Shown: in pieces, positions 41,622 to 50,071 of the stretch
How the letters are laid out: each line of letters opens with the position of its first letter
How positions within the stretch are numbered: the stretch's first letter is position 1
Assembly: GCA_021325675.1 (NCBI GenBank)
Contig: JAJTCM010000006.1
Coordinates: forward strand, 124,001-188,000
Reading direction: 5' to 3'
From: Crocinitomicaceae bacterium
GTDB taxonomy: Bacteria; Bacteroidota; Bacteroidia; Flavobacteriales_D; Crocinitomicaceae
DNA length: 64,000 nucleotides
Notes under the pieces: generated by a model
Database searches by the model: none
Told to the model about the DNA's origin: nothing
What the model saw: the letters and a program-made list of their open reading frames with translations, nothing else
Made by a program: the position numbers and the translations under genes

Positions 41622-42020
41622 ATGAAGCACATTCTTTTTGTCCTCGCTACTTTCGTTTCCCTGTGTTCTTTTGCACAAAAAGGTGACGTTGAAATAATTA
41701 AAGACCCGCGCATCGACGGTCTGATCAAGCAGGAAGGAGCGATTATTTCGCCGGCAACTGCCCCTCAAATGTCGGGTTACCGCATTCAATTGTTCTTCGA
41801 TTCTGAAAAAACCAGCGTAGATGAAGCCCGCTCCAGGTTCATCAATTTGTTCCCGAAGGTGGATACTTACGTGACTTACAACGCCCCGAATTATTTCCTG
41901 AAAGTAGGCGATTTCCGGACGCAGACGGATGCTGAAAAAGTTAAATCCGCCGTTGATTCGCAATTCCCGACGAGCTTTATTGTCAAAGAAAGGATCAATT
42001 TACCCCGGATTGACCAATAA
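41622..42020 (+). CDS. SPOR-domain exported protein
   Basis: A 132-residue protein: signal peptide at about 1-18 (ending CSFAQ), a short linker, and one SPOR domain at about 50-125 (GYRIQLFFDSEKTSVDEARS, YVTYNAPNYFLKVGDFRTQT, DAEKVKSAVDSQFPTSFIV). SPOR domains bind peptidoglycan stripped of stem peptides, so the protein likely sits in the periplasm near division or remodelling sites. The stop codon shares one base with the ATG of ppx (TAATG), so the two are translationally coupled. Confidence 0.9.
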   Translation: MKHILFVLATFVSLCSFAQKGDVEIIKDPRIDGLIKQEGAIISPATAPQMSGYRIQLFFDSEKTSVDEARSRFINLFPKVDTYVTYNAPNYFLKVGDFRTQTDAEKVKSAVDSQFPTSFIVKERINLPRIDQ

Positions 42021-42925
42021 TGAAATACGCCGCTATAGATATCGGTACGAACGCTGCCCGCATGCTGGTCGGCGAAGTCACACAGGAAGGCGATCATTCT
42101 TTTGTCAAGAAAATTTCCTACACGCGCATTCCGCTACGTTTGGGGGAAGACGTTTTTGATAAAGGCAAAATCACCCCGAAAAAGCTCGATAATTTCGTTA
42201 AAACCATTGAAGCTTTCAAGCTGATTTCCGAAATTTTTAAGGTAAAAAAATTACGTGCCTGCGCCACATCCGCCATGCGCGAAGCTTCCAACCGGGAAGA
42301 GGTGATTGAAGCTATCAAAGAGAAAACGGGCATTGAAATTGAGGTTATTTCCGGTGACGAGGAAGCCCGCCTGATTTTCGGGACTTTTTTCCTGCTGGAT
42401 TTTGATAAAACGAAGCCTTTCCTTGTAATTGATGTTGGCGGCGGAAGCACAGAAATCAGTGTTTTTGAGAACGGTGAAAAAGTGGCGGCCAAATCTTTCG
42501 AGCTGGGTACGCTCCGTTTGTTGAAGGAAAAAACGAACAAGGAAATCTGGCATGAGCTAGGCGACTGGATTGAAGAAAACGTCGACCTAGAAACACCGCA
42601 CATCGTTTACGCCACCGGTGGTAACATCAACAAAGTGCATAAAATGCTCGGCGCCCAGCAGGATCAAAGCATTACCCTCGGGCATATGAACGAGCTCCGG
42701 GACCAGCTCAACGAGCTCAGCCTGGAACAGCGCATTGATCAGTTCCAGTTAAAGCCAGACCGTGCCGACGTAATTATCCCGGCAATGGATATTTATTCTT
42801 TTGTGCTGGATAAAATTTCTACGAAAGAGTTTTTTGTACCTAAAATCGGTTTGTCTGATGGAATGATCTACGATCTGCACCTGAAAAACGAATCGAAAAG
42901 GAGAAAGCCGCCTGTTTTTGTTTAA
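42020..42925 (+). CDS. ppx: Exopolyphosphatase / Ppx-GppA family phosphatase
   Basis: A 301-residue ASKHA-fold protein. Phosphate-binding loops are present: AAIDIGTNAARMLVGEV at the N terminus and FLVIDVGGGSTEISVF near residue 135; catalytic Glu region ATSAMREASNREEVIEAIKE. The short form lacks the C-terminal HD domain of long Ppx, as usual in Bacteroidota. It either degrades polyphosphate or hydrolyses pppGpp to ppGpp. Coupled to the SPOR gene by a one-base overlap; why these two are linked is not obvious. Confidence 0.93.
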   Translation: MKYAAIDIGTNAARMLVGEVTQEGDHSFVKKISYTRIPLRLGEDVFDKGKITPKKLDNFVKTIEAFKLISEIFKVKKLRACATSAMREASNREEVIEAIKEKTGIEIEVISGDEEARLIFGTFFLLDFDKTKPFLVIDVGGGSTEISVFENGEKVAAKSFELGTLRLLKEKTNKEIWHELGDWIEENVDLETPHIVYATGGNINKVHKMLGAQQDQSITLGHMNELRDQLNELSLEQRIDQFQLKPDRADVIIPAMDIYSFVLDKISTKEFFVPKIGLSDGMIYDLHLKNESKRRKPPVFV

Positions 42926-43010
42926 AGAGCTTTTAGATCGCAAAGTGATACCAGGCTTTTCACAGAATACGCAAAAGTTAAGCAGGCAAAGATCGCAAAC
43001 CAATTAGCAT

Positions 43011-43048
43011 GTTCATTCAACATTCATCACTCATTTATTCATAATTCC
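43011..43048. repeat. Low-complexity ATTCA-type repeat at the 3' end of the DsbA-family gene
   Basis: Degenerate tandem words CATTCAACATTCATCACTCA and TTATTCATAATTCC. The repeat reaches into the last codons and supplies the stop codon (43039-43041) of the minus-strand gene. A related string lies at 26549-26572. Confidence 0.5.
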
Positions 43049-43683
43049 TTCCACACTGTCTCCAGCGTTTCGCGGAAAACCAGCGGGTCCTGCGCCCCGG
43101 AAACAGCATATTTGCGGTTAAATACAAAAAACGGAACGCCCTGCACACCTATTTGCTTCGCTTCGTGGATATCACGCTGAACCTCCGCTTCGAAAGTTCC
43201 GTTTGCGAGGGATTGCAGCAGCTCTTCCCTATCCAGGCCGACAGATGCCCCCAAATCCGCTAAAACGGCATGATCTGCAAGGTCTTTCCCATCCGTGAAA
43301 TACGAGCGGAAGAGCAGCTCTTCAAAGGCACTTCCCCGGCCTTTGCTTTTAGCAAAATGAGATGCCTGGTGAGCGTCAAAAGTCGGGGCAATAACGGCTT
43401 TATCAAAATTGTATTCCAAACCGACCTGCGCCGCTTGTTCCGTCACGTTTTGGTGCGTCCCGATTGACCATTCCCTATCACGTCCGTACCGTTCGGCCAG
43501 GTAATCATACACATCCATTCCCGGGTGGGAAAGCGTGTTGGGGTCCAGCTGAAAGCTTTTCCATTCAATTTCAACGGCATCTTTGTGCGCAAATTTTTCG
43601 AGCGCAAGCTCAAACCTGCGTTTACCGATATAACAAAACGGACAAACAACGTCCGACCAGATTTCTACATGGATCTTTTTCAT
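43039..43683 (-). CDS. DsbA-family (FrnE-like) oxidoreductase
   Basis: A 214-residue thioredoxin-fold protein with the helical insertion of the FrnE/2-hydroxychromene isomerase branch. Active site CPFC is at residues 14-17 (EIWSDVVCPFCYIGKRRFE), the cis-Pro loop is GVQGVPFFVFNRKYAVSGAQ. No signal peptide, so it is cytoplasmic, unlike classic DsbA. The ATG at 43683 is chosen: it opens the fold, and ATGA overlaps the stop of the upstream lipoprotein gene. Bacillus-type FrnE members aid growth under oxidative stress; substrate unknown. Confidence 0.92.
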   Translation of the reverse strand: MKKIHVEIWSDVVCPFCYIGKRRFELALEKFAHKDAVEIEWKSFQLDPNTLSHPGMDVYDYLAERYGRDREWSIGTHQNVTEQAAQVGLEYNFDKAVIAPTFDAHQASHFAKSKGRGSAFEELLFRSYFTDGKDLADHAVLADLGASVGLDREELLQSLANGTFEAEVQRDIHEAKQIGVQGVPFFVFNRKYAVSGAQDPLVFRETLETVWKEL

Positions 43684-43946
43684 TCTGCGCAGGTTGCTTT
43701 GCGTTTCAACATTTCTTCGCCGCTCATCATCTGGAAATCGGCGCATTTTAATTCTTTTTGTTTCTTCAGTCTGATCATTTTTTTCTGATCCGCTTCGGAT
43801 GGCGCTTTTTGGAGCATTTTAGCAGAAAAATCATTCAGCTTATCGCCTGCTTCGAGACAGTCACACATTTTCGGGTCGCGGGAGGAACAGCTTACAAGGA
43901 GGATAACAAATGAAGAATTGAGAATTAAGAATAGGATATGTTTCAT
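43680..43946 (-). CDS. Small lipoprotein coupled to the DsbA-family gene
   Basis: An 88-residue lipoprotein: the signal is MKHILFLILNSSFVILLVSC with the lipobox LVSC, followed by SSRDPKMCDCLEAGDKLNDF and a Lys-rich helix (DQKKMIRLKKQKELKCADF). Four further cysteines (CDC, C in KCADF, C in ATCAE) are candidate disulfide or metal ligands. The signal peptide is encoded by the low-complexity repeat at 43911-43933. Its TGA overlaps the ATG of the DsbA-family gene by ATGA, so the two are translated together. Function unknown, envelope location expected. Confidence 0.75.
   Translation of the reverse strand: MKHILFLILNSSFVILLVSCSSRDPKMCDCLEAGDKLNDFSAKMLQKAPSEADQKKMIRLKKQKELKCADFQMMSGEEMLKRKATCAE
43911..43933. 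repeat. AATTCTTAATTCTCAATTC-type repeat inside a coding region
   Basis: The plus-strand string TGAAGAATTGAGAATTAAGA, an intergenic low-complexity repeat type common in Bacteroidota, here encodes the hydrophobic core LILNSSF of a lipoprotein signal peptide. Confidence 0.6.
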
Positions 43947-44063
43947 GATCGGAACATTGGATTATTAGAATGATTCACTTCGTGTCTGCTTCGCGGTGAA
44001 TTTTAGATTTTGGAGTTCTAGCTATTTAGCATTCCAAAAAATCTAATCACCCTGTCATAAAAA

Positions 44064-44738
44064 TTAAAACTCTTTAAAGCTTTCGGAGAAGAACACCGAA
44101 TCGCGGTTGAGGTTTTTTTCAAGGGCTTCCCGGAAAGAAGCGTGCTCGTTTTCATGGATACAATCTACCGGGAAAGCTACCTGCAAGTCTTTGACGTAAT
44201 CGAAAAAGAGCGTTTGCTGCTGGCGGCTGACTTTGCGCAAACCGGTAAAATAAACGGCTTTCAGGTCGCGGTCGGCAACGAGTACTGCTTTGGAGGTGAT
44301 CCCAACGCGGAACAATTGCTTTGCACGGGCTATCCAGCCGAAAAACAGGTGGTCGAGCGCCAGTAAAACCAGTACGCCAACAAGCGGCAGCGCATAATCC
44401 GTGAGCATGATCAGCCCGAAAGCCACGGAAACGTGTACCAAGGCTTCGAGCGTGAGGTACAGCATACTTTGACGGTAACGCTGATCAGCCATCGGCTGGT
44501 TCCATTGGAAACGGGAAAGCTGGCTAACCATTCTCACCCCCATCCAGCGGCGCAGCGAACGGCGCAGGCCAATGATGAAAACTAAAGCTGCAAAAACAAA
44601 GAATGTTTCCAGCTTGTAAGGAATATTCGCACCGGAAACTTTCAGAAAGTCCAGGGGAACGTCGAAACCGATAATAATCGCCAGGCTGATCGCCGGGAAG
44701 ATGATTAACAGCAGTAAAATATTGATGAATTTATTCAT
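44064..44738 (-). CDS. Membrane protein of unknown function upstream partner of DUF349 gene
   Basis: A 224-residue protein with about four hydrophobic segments (5-25, 42-58, 96-113, 118-135) and a soluble C-terminal domain (about 140-224) that begins RVGITSKAVLVADRDLKAVY and ends FREALEKNLNRDSVFF. Charged stretch RRSLRRWMGVRMV between helices should be cytoplasmic. No family is recognised. It overlaps the DUF349 gene by 8 bp, so it is translated with it and is the last gene of a three-gene unit pfkB-DUF349-this gene. Confidence 0.75.
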   Translation of the reverse strand: MNKFINILLLLIIFPAISLAIIIGFDVPLDFLKVSGANIPYKLETFFVFAALVFIIGLRRSLRRWMGVRMVSQLSRFQWNQPMADQRYRQSMLYLTLEALVHVSVAFGLIMLTDYALPLVGVLVLLALDHLFFGWIARAKQLFRVGITSKAVLVADRDLKAVYFTGLRKVSRQQQTLFFDYVKDLQVAFPVDCIHENEHASFREALEKNLNRDSVFFSESFKEF

Positions 44739-46437
44739 TGCCGGCCAACAGTTTCATTTTGCGCTGGTAATCCTCAATTTTGCGCTTCGCGTGGGCAATT
44801 TTGTTTTCCACCTCTTTCTTCAGGGCATCAGCACCTTTGGAATTGGCGAAAAACCCGAGGTTATTTTCGTATTGGTTGATCTCGTGCTTCAAGGTCTGGA
44901 TCTGCTGGTACATATCGCGGCGCTCTCGGTCGATCAGCTTCTCGGCGTTCGGGTTGGCCTTGATGGAATCCATTTTTGCCTGGAAGAAAGCCTTATCTTT
45001 TTCTTCACCTTCCAGCTTCAGCTTGGAGTAATGCGCATCGATCGCATTTTTGTAAGCGTTGTAAACCTTATCTTTTTCCTTGATCGGAACTTTACCGACT
45101 GCATTGAACGCTGCTGAAAACTCACGCAGCTCATCGAGTGTTTTTTTCTTGTCTTCAGACGGAACGTAAGACTCGATTTTAGAAATGATATCCAGCTTCG
45201 CCTGCAAATTGACCTCGTTTTGCTTGTCTGCTTCCGCGAAATGCTGCTGCTTGGCGTTGAAGAATGAATCACAGGCGCCGCGGAACTCTTTCCAGAGGTG
45301 CTGCTCGGTTTTCTGACCGGCGTGGCCCAGGTTTTTCCAGTCCTGCTGCAATTTGAGGAACGCATTCGTTGTTTCCTTCCAGTCTGTTGATTCTTTCAGG
45401 CTTTGTGCTTTGGCTATCAGGGCTTTTTTGGCTTCTGCGATTTTTTTGTTGCCTTCTTTTAAGCTATCGAAAAATTCTTTTTTCTTGTCAAAAAACAGGT
45501 TGCACTGCTCGCGGAATTCGTGCCAAAGCTCTTCGTTTTCTTTTTTGGTACCGTACCCGATTTCTTTCCATTTATTCTGAAAAGCAAGAAGCTGCTGGGT
45601 TTGTTCTTCCCAGGCCTTGATCGTCGGCAAGCTTTCGAAACCGGCCAGGAAAGTTTTTACTTCCTCGAGCAGGGCGCGCTTTTTCTCAATATTTTCGTTG
45701 AGCTGGTGTCTTTTTCCTTCGTAAAAATCGTGGATTTTCGCATAAACAGCTTTCACGGAATCCCAGTAAGCGTGTTTGATTTCCTCCCACTCTTCGTTCA
45801 CCACCGGCCCGATTTCTTCAAATTCGTTTTGCAGGGCTTTGATACGGCTTTCGATTTCTTTGACGGATTCAAGCTCCGTCAAGTGCTTCACTTTGTCGAT
45901 CAGCTCACGCTTCAGCTGTGAATTACGCTTAAGATCGTGTTCTTTCAGTTCCCTGTAAATTTTCAGGTTCCGGAAAAAAGACTCGAGCAGCTTGGAATAT
46001 TCGTTCTGGATCTCCTGGCGCTTTTCGCGCGGGATATCACCGATATTTTTCCACTCTTCGTGGATTTCTTTGTAGGTTGCAACGGCCACCCCGATGTTTT
46101 CTTCTTCGGTGATGAGCGTTTGCAGGCGTTCGATCAGTTTTTTCTTGAGGCGCAGGTTCGTTTCCTGCTCAATTTTATGGGCGGAAGCAAGCGCTGTTTT
46201 TTTCTCCCGGAAAGCCGTGTACAGCTCAAAAAACTCCGTACGGGTGCTGTCTTCCTGCGGAAGCGCTTCTTCTTCCGGGTGTTCGCTTTCCATACGCTCC
46301 AGCTGGTGGCGGCGTTCTTCTTCCGTTAAAAAATCCTGGAATTTCGATTTCAGCTCGTTGATCTCACCGCTAACGGCAATCACATCCTCCTGGGCTGTCA
46401 ACTCCTTCAATCGCTCAAGAAACTCTGATTTTTCCAT
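44731..46437 (-). CDS. DUF349 coiled-coil protein
   Basis: A 568-residue, highly charged, almost entirely helical cytoplasmic protein made of repeated DUF349 units of about 70 residues, each with a W-K-x-I/L-G core (EIHEEWKNIGDIPREKRQEI, FQNKWKEIGYGTKKENEEL, LQQDWKNLGHAGQKTEQHLW). The family has been linked to RNA binding in alphaproteobacteria, but its role in Bacteroidota is not settled. It starts 2 bp after the PfkB kinase gene and overlaps the following membrane protein gene by 8 bp, a tight operon. Confidence 0.93.
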   Translation of the reverse strand: MEKSEFLERLKELTAQEDVIAVSGEINELKSKFQDFLTEEERRHQLERMESEHPEEEALPQEDSTRTEFFELYTAFREKKTALASAHKIEQETNLRLKKKLIERLQTLITEEENIGVAVATYKEIHEEWKNIGDIPREKRQEIQNEYSKLLESFFRNLKIYRELKEHDLKRNSQLKRELIDKVKHLTELESVKEIESRIKALQNEFEEIGPVVNEEWEEIKHAYWDSVKAVYAKIHDFYEGKRHQLNENIEKKRALLEEVKTFLAGFESLPTIKAWEEQTQQLLAFQNKWKEIGYGTKKENEELWHEFREQCNLFFDKKKEFFDSLKEGNKKIAEAKKALIAKAQSLKESTDWKETTNAFLKLQQDWKNLGHAGQKTEQHLWKEFRGACDSFFNAKQQHFAEADKQNEVNLQAKLDIISKIESYVPSEDKKKTLDELREFSAAFNAVGKVPIKEKDKVYNAYKNAIDAHYSKLKLEGEEKDKAFFQAKMDSIKANPNAEKLIDRERRDMYQQIQTLKHEINQYENNLGFFANSKGADALKKEVENKIAHAKRKIEDYQRKMKLLAGNE

Positions 46438-46439
46438 TT

Positions 46440-47369
46440 TTATCCTACTTGAATTGTCATTTCAAAATTGGCAAGGCTCACAAATTGCTGAATGCGGCCT
46501 TCCAAATCGTTTTGTGTAATTTCAGTCAGCTTTTCCGTACCGAATTTCTCAACACAGAAAGAAGCCAAAGCGGAACCTGCGATCACTGCGCGCTTCATGT
46601 TTCCAAAAGAAACGTCGCCTGTGCTTGACAGGTAACCCATGAAACCGCCTGCGAACGTATCGCCCGCACCTGTCGGGTCGAACACTTCTTCGAGCGGAAG
46701 TCCCGGTGCACAGAAAACATTGTCTCCGTGGAACAGTAAAGCACCGTGCTCCCCTTTTTTAATGATCAGGTATTTTGGCCCCATCTCACGGATGATTTTG
46801 GATGCTTTCGCCAAAGAGCTCACACCGGAAAGCTGGCGTGCTTCTTCGTCGTTGATGATCAGGAGGTCAACCACTTTCAGCGTTTGCTTCAAATCGTCGA
46901 GGGCAATATCCATCCAGAAGTTCATGGTATCCATCGCAACCAGCTTCGGACGTTCGTTCAAACGCTCAACTACTGTACGCTGTACCTGCGGCGTTAAATT
47001 TCCGAGCATTAAAAACTCAACCCCCTGGTATGATTCCGGGATGATCGGGTCGAAATGTTCCAGTACGTTCAGCTCAGTTACCAATGTATCGCGGGAATTC
47101 ATATCGTTGTGATATTTCCCGGACCAGAAGAACGATTTTTCACCTTGCTTGATTTGTAAACCTGTCAGGTCAACGTGACGGCTAGCCAGCAAATCCAGCA
47201 TGCTTTGCGGGAAATCATCCCCGACAACAGCGCAGATTTTTTGGTTTTTCTCAAAAAACGAGGCGGCGATTGCAATATACGTACCGGCCCCACCGATTAT
47301 TTTGTCTGTTTTTCCAAATGGCGTTTCGATCGCATCAAAAGCCACGCTACCAACAGTTAACAAGCTCAT
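46440..47369 (-). CDS. PfkB-family sugar or nucleoside kinase
   Basis: A 309-residue ribokinase-fold kinase. The catalytic signature DPTGAGDTFAGGFMGYL is near residues 229-245, and the N-terminal GGAGTYIAIAASFFEKNQ and VVGDDFPQSMLDLL are typical. It may phosphorylate ribose, fructose-type sugars, or adenosine; the substrate cannot be read. It begins a unit with the DUF349 gene 2 bp downstream. A -7 box (TATATTTG) sits 24 nt upstream of the ATG. Confidence 0.92.
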   Translation of the reverse strand: MSLLTVGSVAFDAIETPFGKTDKIIGGAGTYIAIAASFFEKNQKICAVVGDDFPQSMLDLLASRHVDLTGLQIKQGEKSFFWSGKYHNDMNSRDTLVTELNVLEHFDPIIPESYQGVEFLMLGNLTPQVQRTVVERLNERPKLVAMDTMNFWMDIALDDLKQTLKVVDLLIINDEEARQLSGVSSLAKASKIIREMGPKYLIIKKGEHGALLFHGDNVFCAPGLPLEEVFDPTGAGDTFAGGFMGYLSSTGDVSFGNMKRAVIAGSALASFCVEKFGTEKLTEITQNDLEGRIQQFVSLANFEMTIQVG

Positions 47370-47393
47370 ATTCTTCTTTTAAAATTTAAGCTG

Positions 47394-47401
47394 CAAATAT
47401 A
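47394..47401 (-). promoter_or_regulatory. -7 box of the pfkB-DUF349 operon
   Basis: TATATTTG on the minus strand fits TAnnTTTG; no clear -33 TTTG at 19-21 bp. Confidence 0.4.
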
Positions 47402-47557
47402 CGAGAAATTGGGATATTGCGCTAATCAGCCGGCAAAATTAACTTCGTCACAGGAAGCGGTGTTTTGAAGAAAGATGTGTCATGATAATTTGACCGTATA
47501 GCTCACATGGGGATGAGATGAATCTTACGGTGTGATTATTAATCATTTTCCGGCCGG

Positions 47558-47587
47558 TTGCATGTTTGAATTTATATTGTATTTTTG
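47558..47587 (+). promoter_or_regulatory. Promoter of the thioredoxin-domain (YyaL) gene
   Basis: TTG (47558-47560), 19 bp, TATTTTTG (47580-47587); about 24 nt before the ATG at 47612. Confidence 0.65.
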
Positions 47588-47611
47588 AATAGAATTCAAC
47601 ATCCGATACGA

Positions 47612-49627
47612 ATGAACCGTTTCACCAACGATCTGATCCATGAGAGCAGTCCGTATTTGCTCCAGCACGCCCACAACCCTGTCAACTGGGTTCCCTGGTC
47701 GGACGACGCTTTTGCCCGCGCCGAAAAGGAAAACAAGCTGGTGCTCGTCAGTATCGGTTATTCGGCCTGCCACTGGTGCCACGTGATGGAGCACGAATCT
47801 TTTGAAGATGAGGAAGTGGCTACCTGGATGAACCGCTATTTCGTATGCATCAAAGTGGACCGGGAAGAGAGACCGGATGTTGACCAGGTGTATATGAATG
47901 CCGTTCAGCTCATGACACAGCGGGGCGGATGGCCGTTGAATTGCTTCACGCTTCCCGACGGCAGGCCGGTTTACGGCGGGACTTATTTTCCGAAAGAACA
48001 TTGGGTACAGGCGCTGCAAAGCCTGGAATACGTTTACCGGCAAAAACCGGAAGAAGTGCTCGAATATGCACATCGCCTGCAACAAGGCGTTCAGCAAAGC
48101 GAGCTGATAGAAAAGCCGCAGCCCCTTACGGATTTTGAAGAAAGCAAACTGGAAGAGCTGGTTTTGCGCTGGTCTCATAATTTTGACCGGCGGGAAGGCG
48201 GCGGAAGCAGGGCGCCTAAATTTCCTCTCCCGAATAATTACGAATTCCTGCTGCATTATGCCGTAACACGTAAAGAGGCGAGCGAAAATATATTGCAGCA
48301 CGTTTACCTGACGCTGGATAAAATGGCTTTCGGCGGCATTTACGACCAGGTTGGCGGCGGTTTCTGCCGGTATTCCGTAGATGTGCTCTGGAAAGTTCCC
48401 CATTTCGAAAAAATGCTGTACGACAATGCCCAGCTCGTGAGCCTTTACGCTAAAGCTTACCAGCAAAGCAAAAACCCGACTTACCGGGAAATCGTTACTC
48501 AGACCCTGGACTGGACCGAGCGTGAAATGACAACCCCGGACGGCGCTTTTTACAGTGCACTGGACGCCGACAGCGAAGGCGAAGAAGGGAAATTCTACAT
48601 TTGGAAAGAACAGGAACTCCGTTCGCTTTTAGGAAATGATTTTAATTGGGTGAAAGATTTTTACAACGTCAATCAGCTGGGCTATTGGGAAGAAGGAAAT
48701 TACATCCTCATGCGTAGCGCCCACAATACGGATTTTGCCAGAAAGATGAACTGGACTGCGGAAGATTTAAAGCAAAAAATAGCCGGGATCAATCAAATTT
48801 TGCTGGATTACCGCAATAAACGGGTGCGGCCCGGACTGGATAATAAATGCCTGACCTCGTGGAACGCCATGCAGCTGAAAGCTTACGTAGATGCTTATTT
48901 TGCACTCGGAGATGAAACTTACCTGCTGGCTGCGCTTAAAAATGCCCGCTGGATCGAAAAAAACCAGCTGGATGACGAGCTGAACCTATTCCACAATTAC
49001 AACGGCGGCAGAAGTAGTATTCCGGGTTTTCTCGAGGATTACGCACACGTGATTTCGGCATTCATCCGTTTGTACCAGGCTACTTTTGACGAACACTGGC
49101 TCGAACAGGCGCGTCACTTGTGCGATAAAGCGATCTCTGATTTCCAGGACCCTGAAAGCCGGATGTTTTTCTTCACGGATAGCAGCAGTACGCTCATTGC
49201 CCGGAAAATGGACCTGAACGACAATGTGACACCAGCGACAAACAGCGTGATGTGCCACAATTTACTGGTGCTCGGGACATATTTCGACAATGCAAGCTAC
49301 CTGAAAGACGCCCGCCAGATGCTGATGAATGTTTACGAAGGCATGGAACAGTACGGCTCAGGATATTCCAACTGGGCGATTGCGCTGATGCATTTCCTTG
49401 ACAATCTGAAAGATATTTCCATAACGGGTAAAAACTGGAAGGAAAACCTGCGGGAAATTGCTTCGGCTTATCTGCCGGGAACGCTTTTATCGGGTGGGAC
49501 ACAGTCTTCTTTACCTCACCTGGCTGGCAAAGACCTTAGCCTGGATTGTTTTTACATCTGTGAAAATAATACCTGCTCTTTACCGGAAACAAAGCTCGAA
49601 AAATTCAGGGAGTCGATTTTTCCTTAA
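47612..49627 (+). CDS. Thioredoxin-domain protein of the YyaL / SPATA20 family (DUF255)
   Basis: A 671-residue cytoplasmic protein: an N-terminal thioredoxin-like domain (about 1-165) with a CHWC site at residues 53-56 ([20 protein letters not shown]) and [10 protein letters not shown], then a large alpha/alpha-barrel domain similar to N-acylglucosamine epimerases and glycosidases (about 190-640, [48 protein letters not shown]). The family is widespread and its reaction unknown. An in-frame TTG at 47585 lies inside the promoter box, so the ATG at 47612 is used. Confidence 0.94.
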   Translation: MNRFTNDLIHESSPYLLQHAHNPVNWVPWSDDAFARAEKENKLVLVSIGYSACHWCHVMEHESFEDEEVATWMNRYFVCIKVDREERPDVDQVYMNAVQLMTQRGGWPLNCFTLPDGRPVYGGTYFPKEHWVQALQSLEYVYRQKPEEVLEYAHRLQQGVQQSELIEKPQPLTDFEESKLEELVLRWSHNFDRREGGGSRAPKFPLPNNYEFLLHYAVTRKEASENILQHVYLTLDKMAFGGIYDQVGGGFCRYSVDVLWKVPHFEKMLYDNAQLVSLYAKAYQQSKNPTYREIVTQTLDWTEREMTTPDGAFYSALDADSEGEEGKFYIWKEQELRSLLGNDFNWVKDFYNVNQLGYWEEGNYILMRSAHNTDFARKMNWTAEDLKQKIAGINQILLDYRNKRVRPGLDNKCLTSWNAMQLKAYVDAYFALGDETYLLAALKNARWIEKNQLDDELNLFHNYNGGRSSIPGFLEDYAHVISAFIRLYQATFDEHWLEQARHLCDKAISDFQDPESRMFFFTDSSSTLIARKMDLNDNVTPATNSVMCHNLLVLGTYFDNASYLKDARQMLMNVYEGMEQYGSGYSNWAIALMHFLDNLKDISITGKNWKENLREIASAYLPGTLLSGGTQSSLPHLAGKDLSLDCFYICENNTCSLPETKLEKFRESIFP

Positions 49628-49649
49628 CACTTTTTATCACTTACCCGGG

Positions 49650-49679
49650 TTGATAAAGTGAATTTTATTGTTATTTTTG
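49650..49679 (+). promoter_or_regulatory. Promoter of the 101-residue protein gene
   Basis: TTG (49650-49652), 19 bp, TATTTTTG (49672-49679), ending 6 nt before the ATG at 49686, so the mRNA has almost no leader. Confidence 0.65.
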
Positions 49680-49685
49680 TCCCCC

Positions 49686-49991
49686 ATGCAAAAGCGCTCA
49701 CATAAAGTAATTTTCTTTTTCCTGTTGTTCACTTTCGTGATCAGCTTACTGAGAACGAGCAATTTATCTTTATTGCAATGCAGCGAAGAAGAGGTTGAAA
49801 TGGCAGTCAAGATCGGGGATAAAGAATGTGACGATGATTTTGCTTACGCCTTTGAAGACCTTTTATCCCACGAAATAGAAAACATCACTTTTGAAGAGAA
49901 AAATGCTGCGGCAGTAAACCGGATCATTGCTTCTCATTATGCTGAGCCCAATCTCGAGAACCTCTCGTATCCTCCCGAATTAAAACTGTGA
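49686..49991 (+). CDS. Small acidic membrane-anchored protein, hypothetical
   Basis: A 101-residue protein with a basic start (MQKRSHK), one hydrophobic segment (about 8-23, VIFFFLLFTFVISLLR) that is a signal or anchor, and an acidic tail with two cysteines (LLQCSEEEVE, GDKECDDDFAYAFEDL). The segment has no clear cleavage site. It has its own promoter and hairpins after the stop, so it is an independent transcript. Not recognised; the Cys pair and strong acidity are the only handles. Confidence 0.65.
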   Translation: MQKRSHKVIFFFLLFTFVISLLRTSNLSLLQCSEEEVEMAVKIGDKECDDDFAYAFEDLLSHEIENITFEEKNAAAVNRIIASHYAEPNLENLSYPPELKL

Positions 49992-49996
49992 TTTAA

Positions 49997-50044
49997 TCCG
50001 CCTTCGCGGACAAATACGGGCTGCTTTTCAGTCCCGCCTTTTTG
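49997..50044 (+). terminator. Two tandem hairpins after the small acidic protein gene
   Basis: TCCGC (49997-50001) pairs with GCGGA (50006-50010) around CTTC, and CGGGCTG (50017-50023) pairs with CAGTCCCG (50029-50036) with one bulged T, followed by CC and TTTTT. Confidence 0.6.
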
Positions 50045-50071
50045 TAAAATCTAACAGTCTTAATTCAAACA

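Noticed and set aside
47543-48466. A 307-codon minus-strand frame over the YyaL gene
   Set aside because: Shadow of the thioredoxin-domain gene; no recognisable domain, and the plus-strand gene has promoter and active site.
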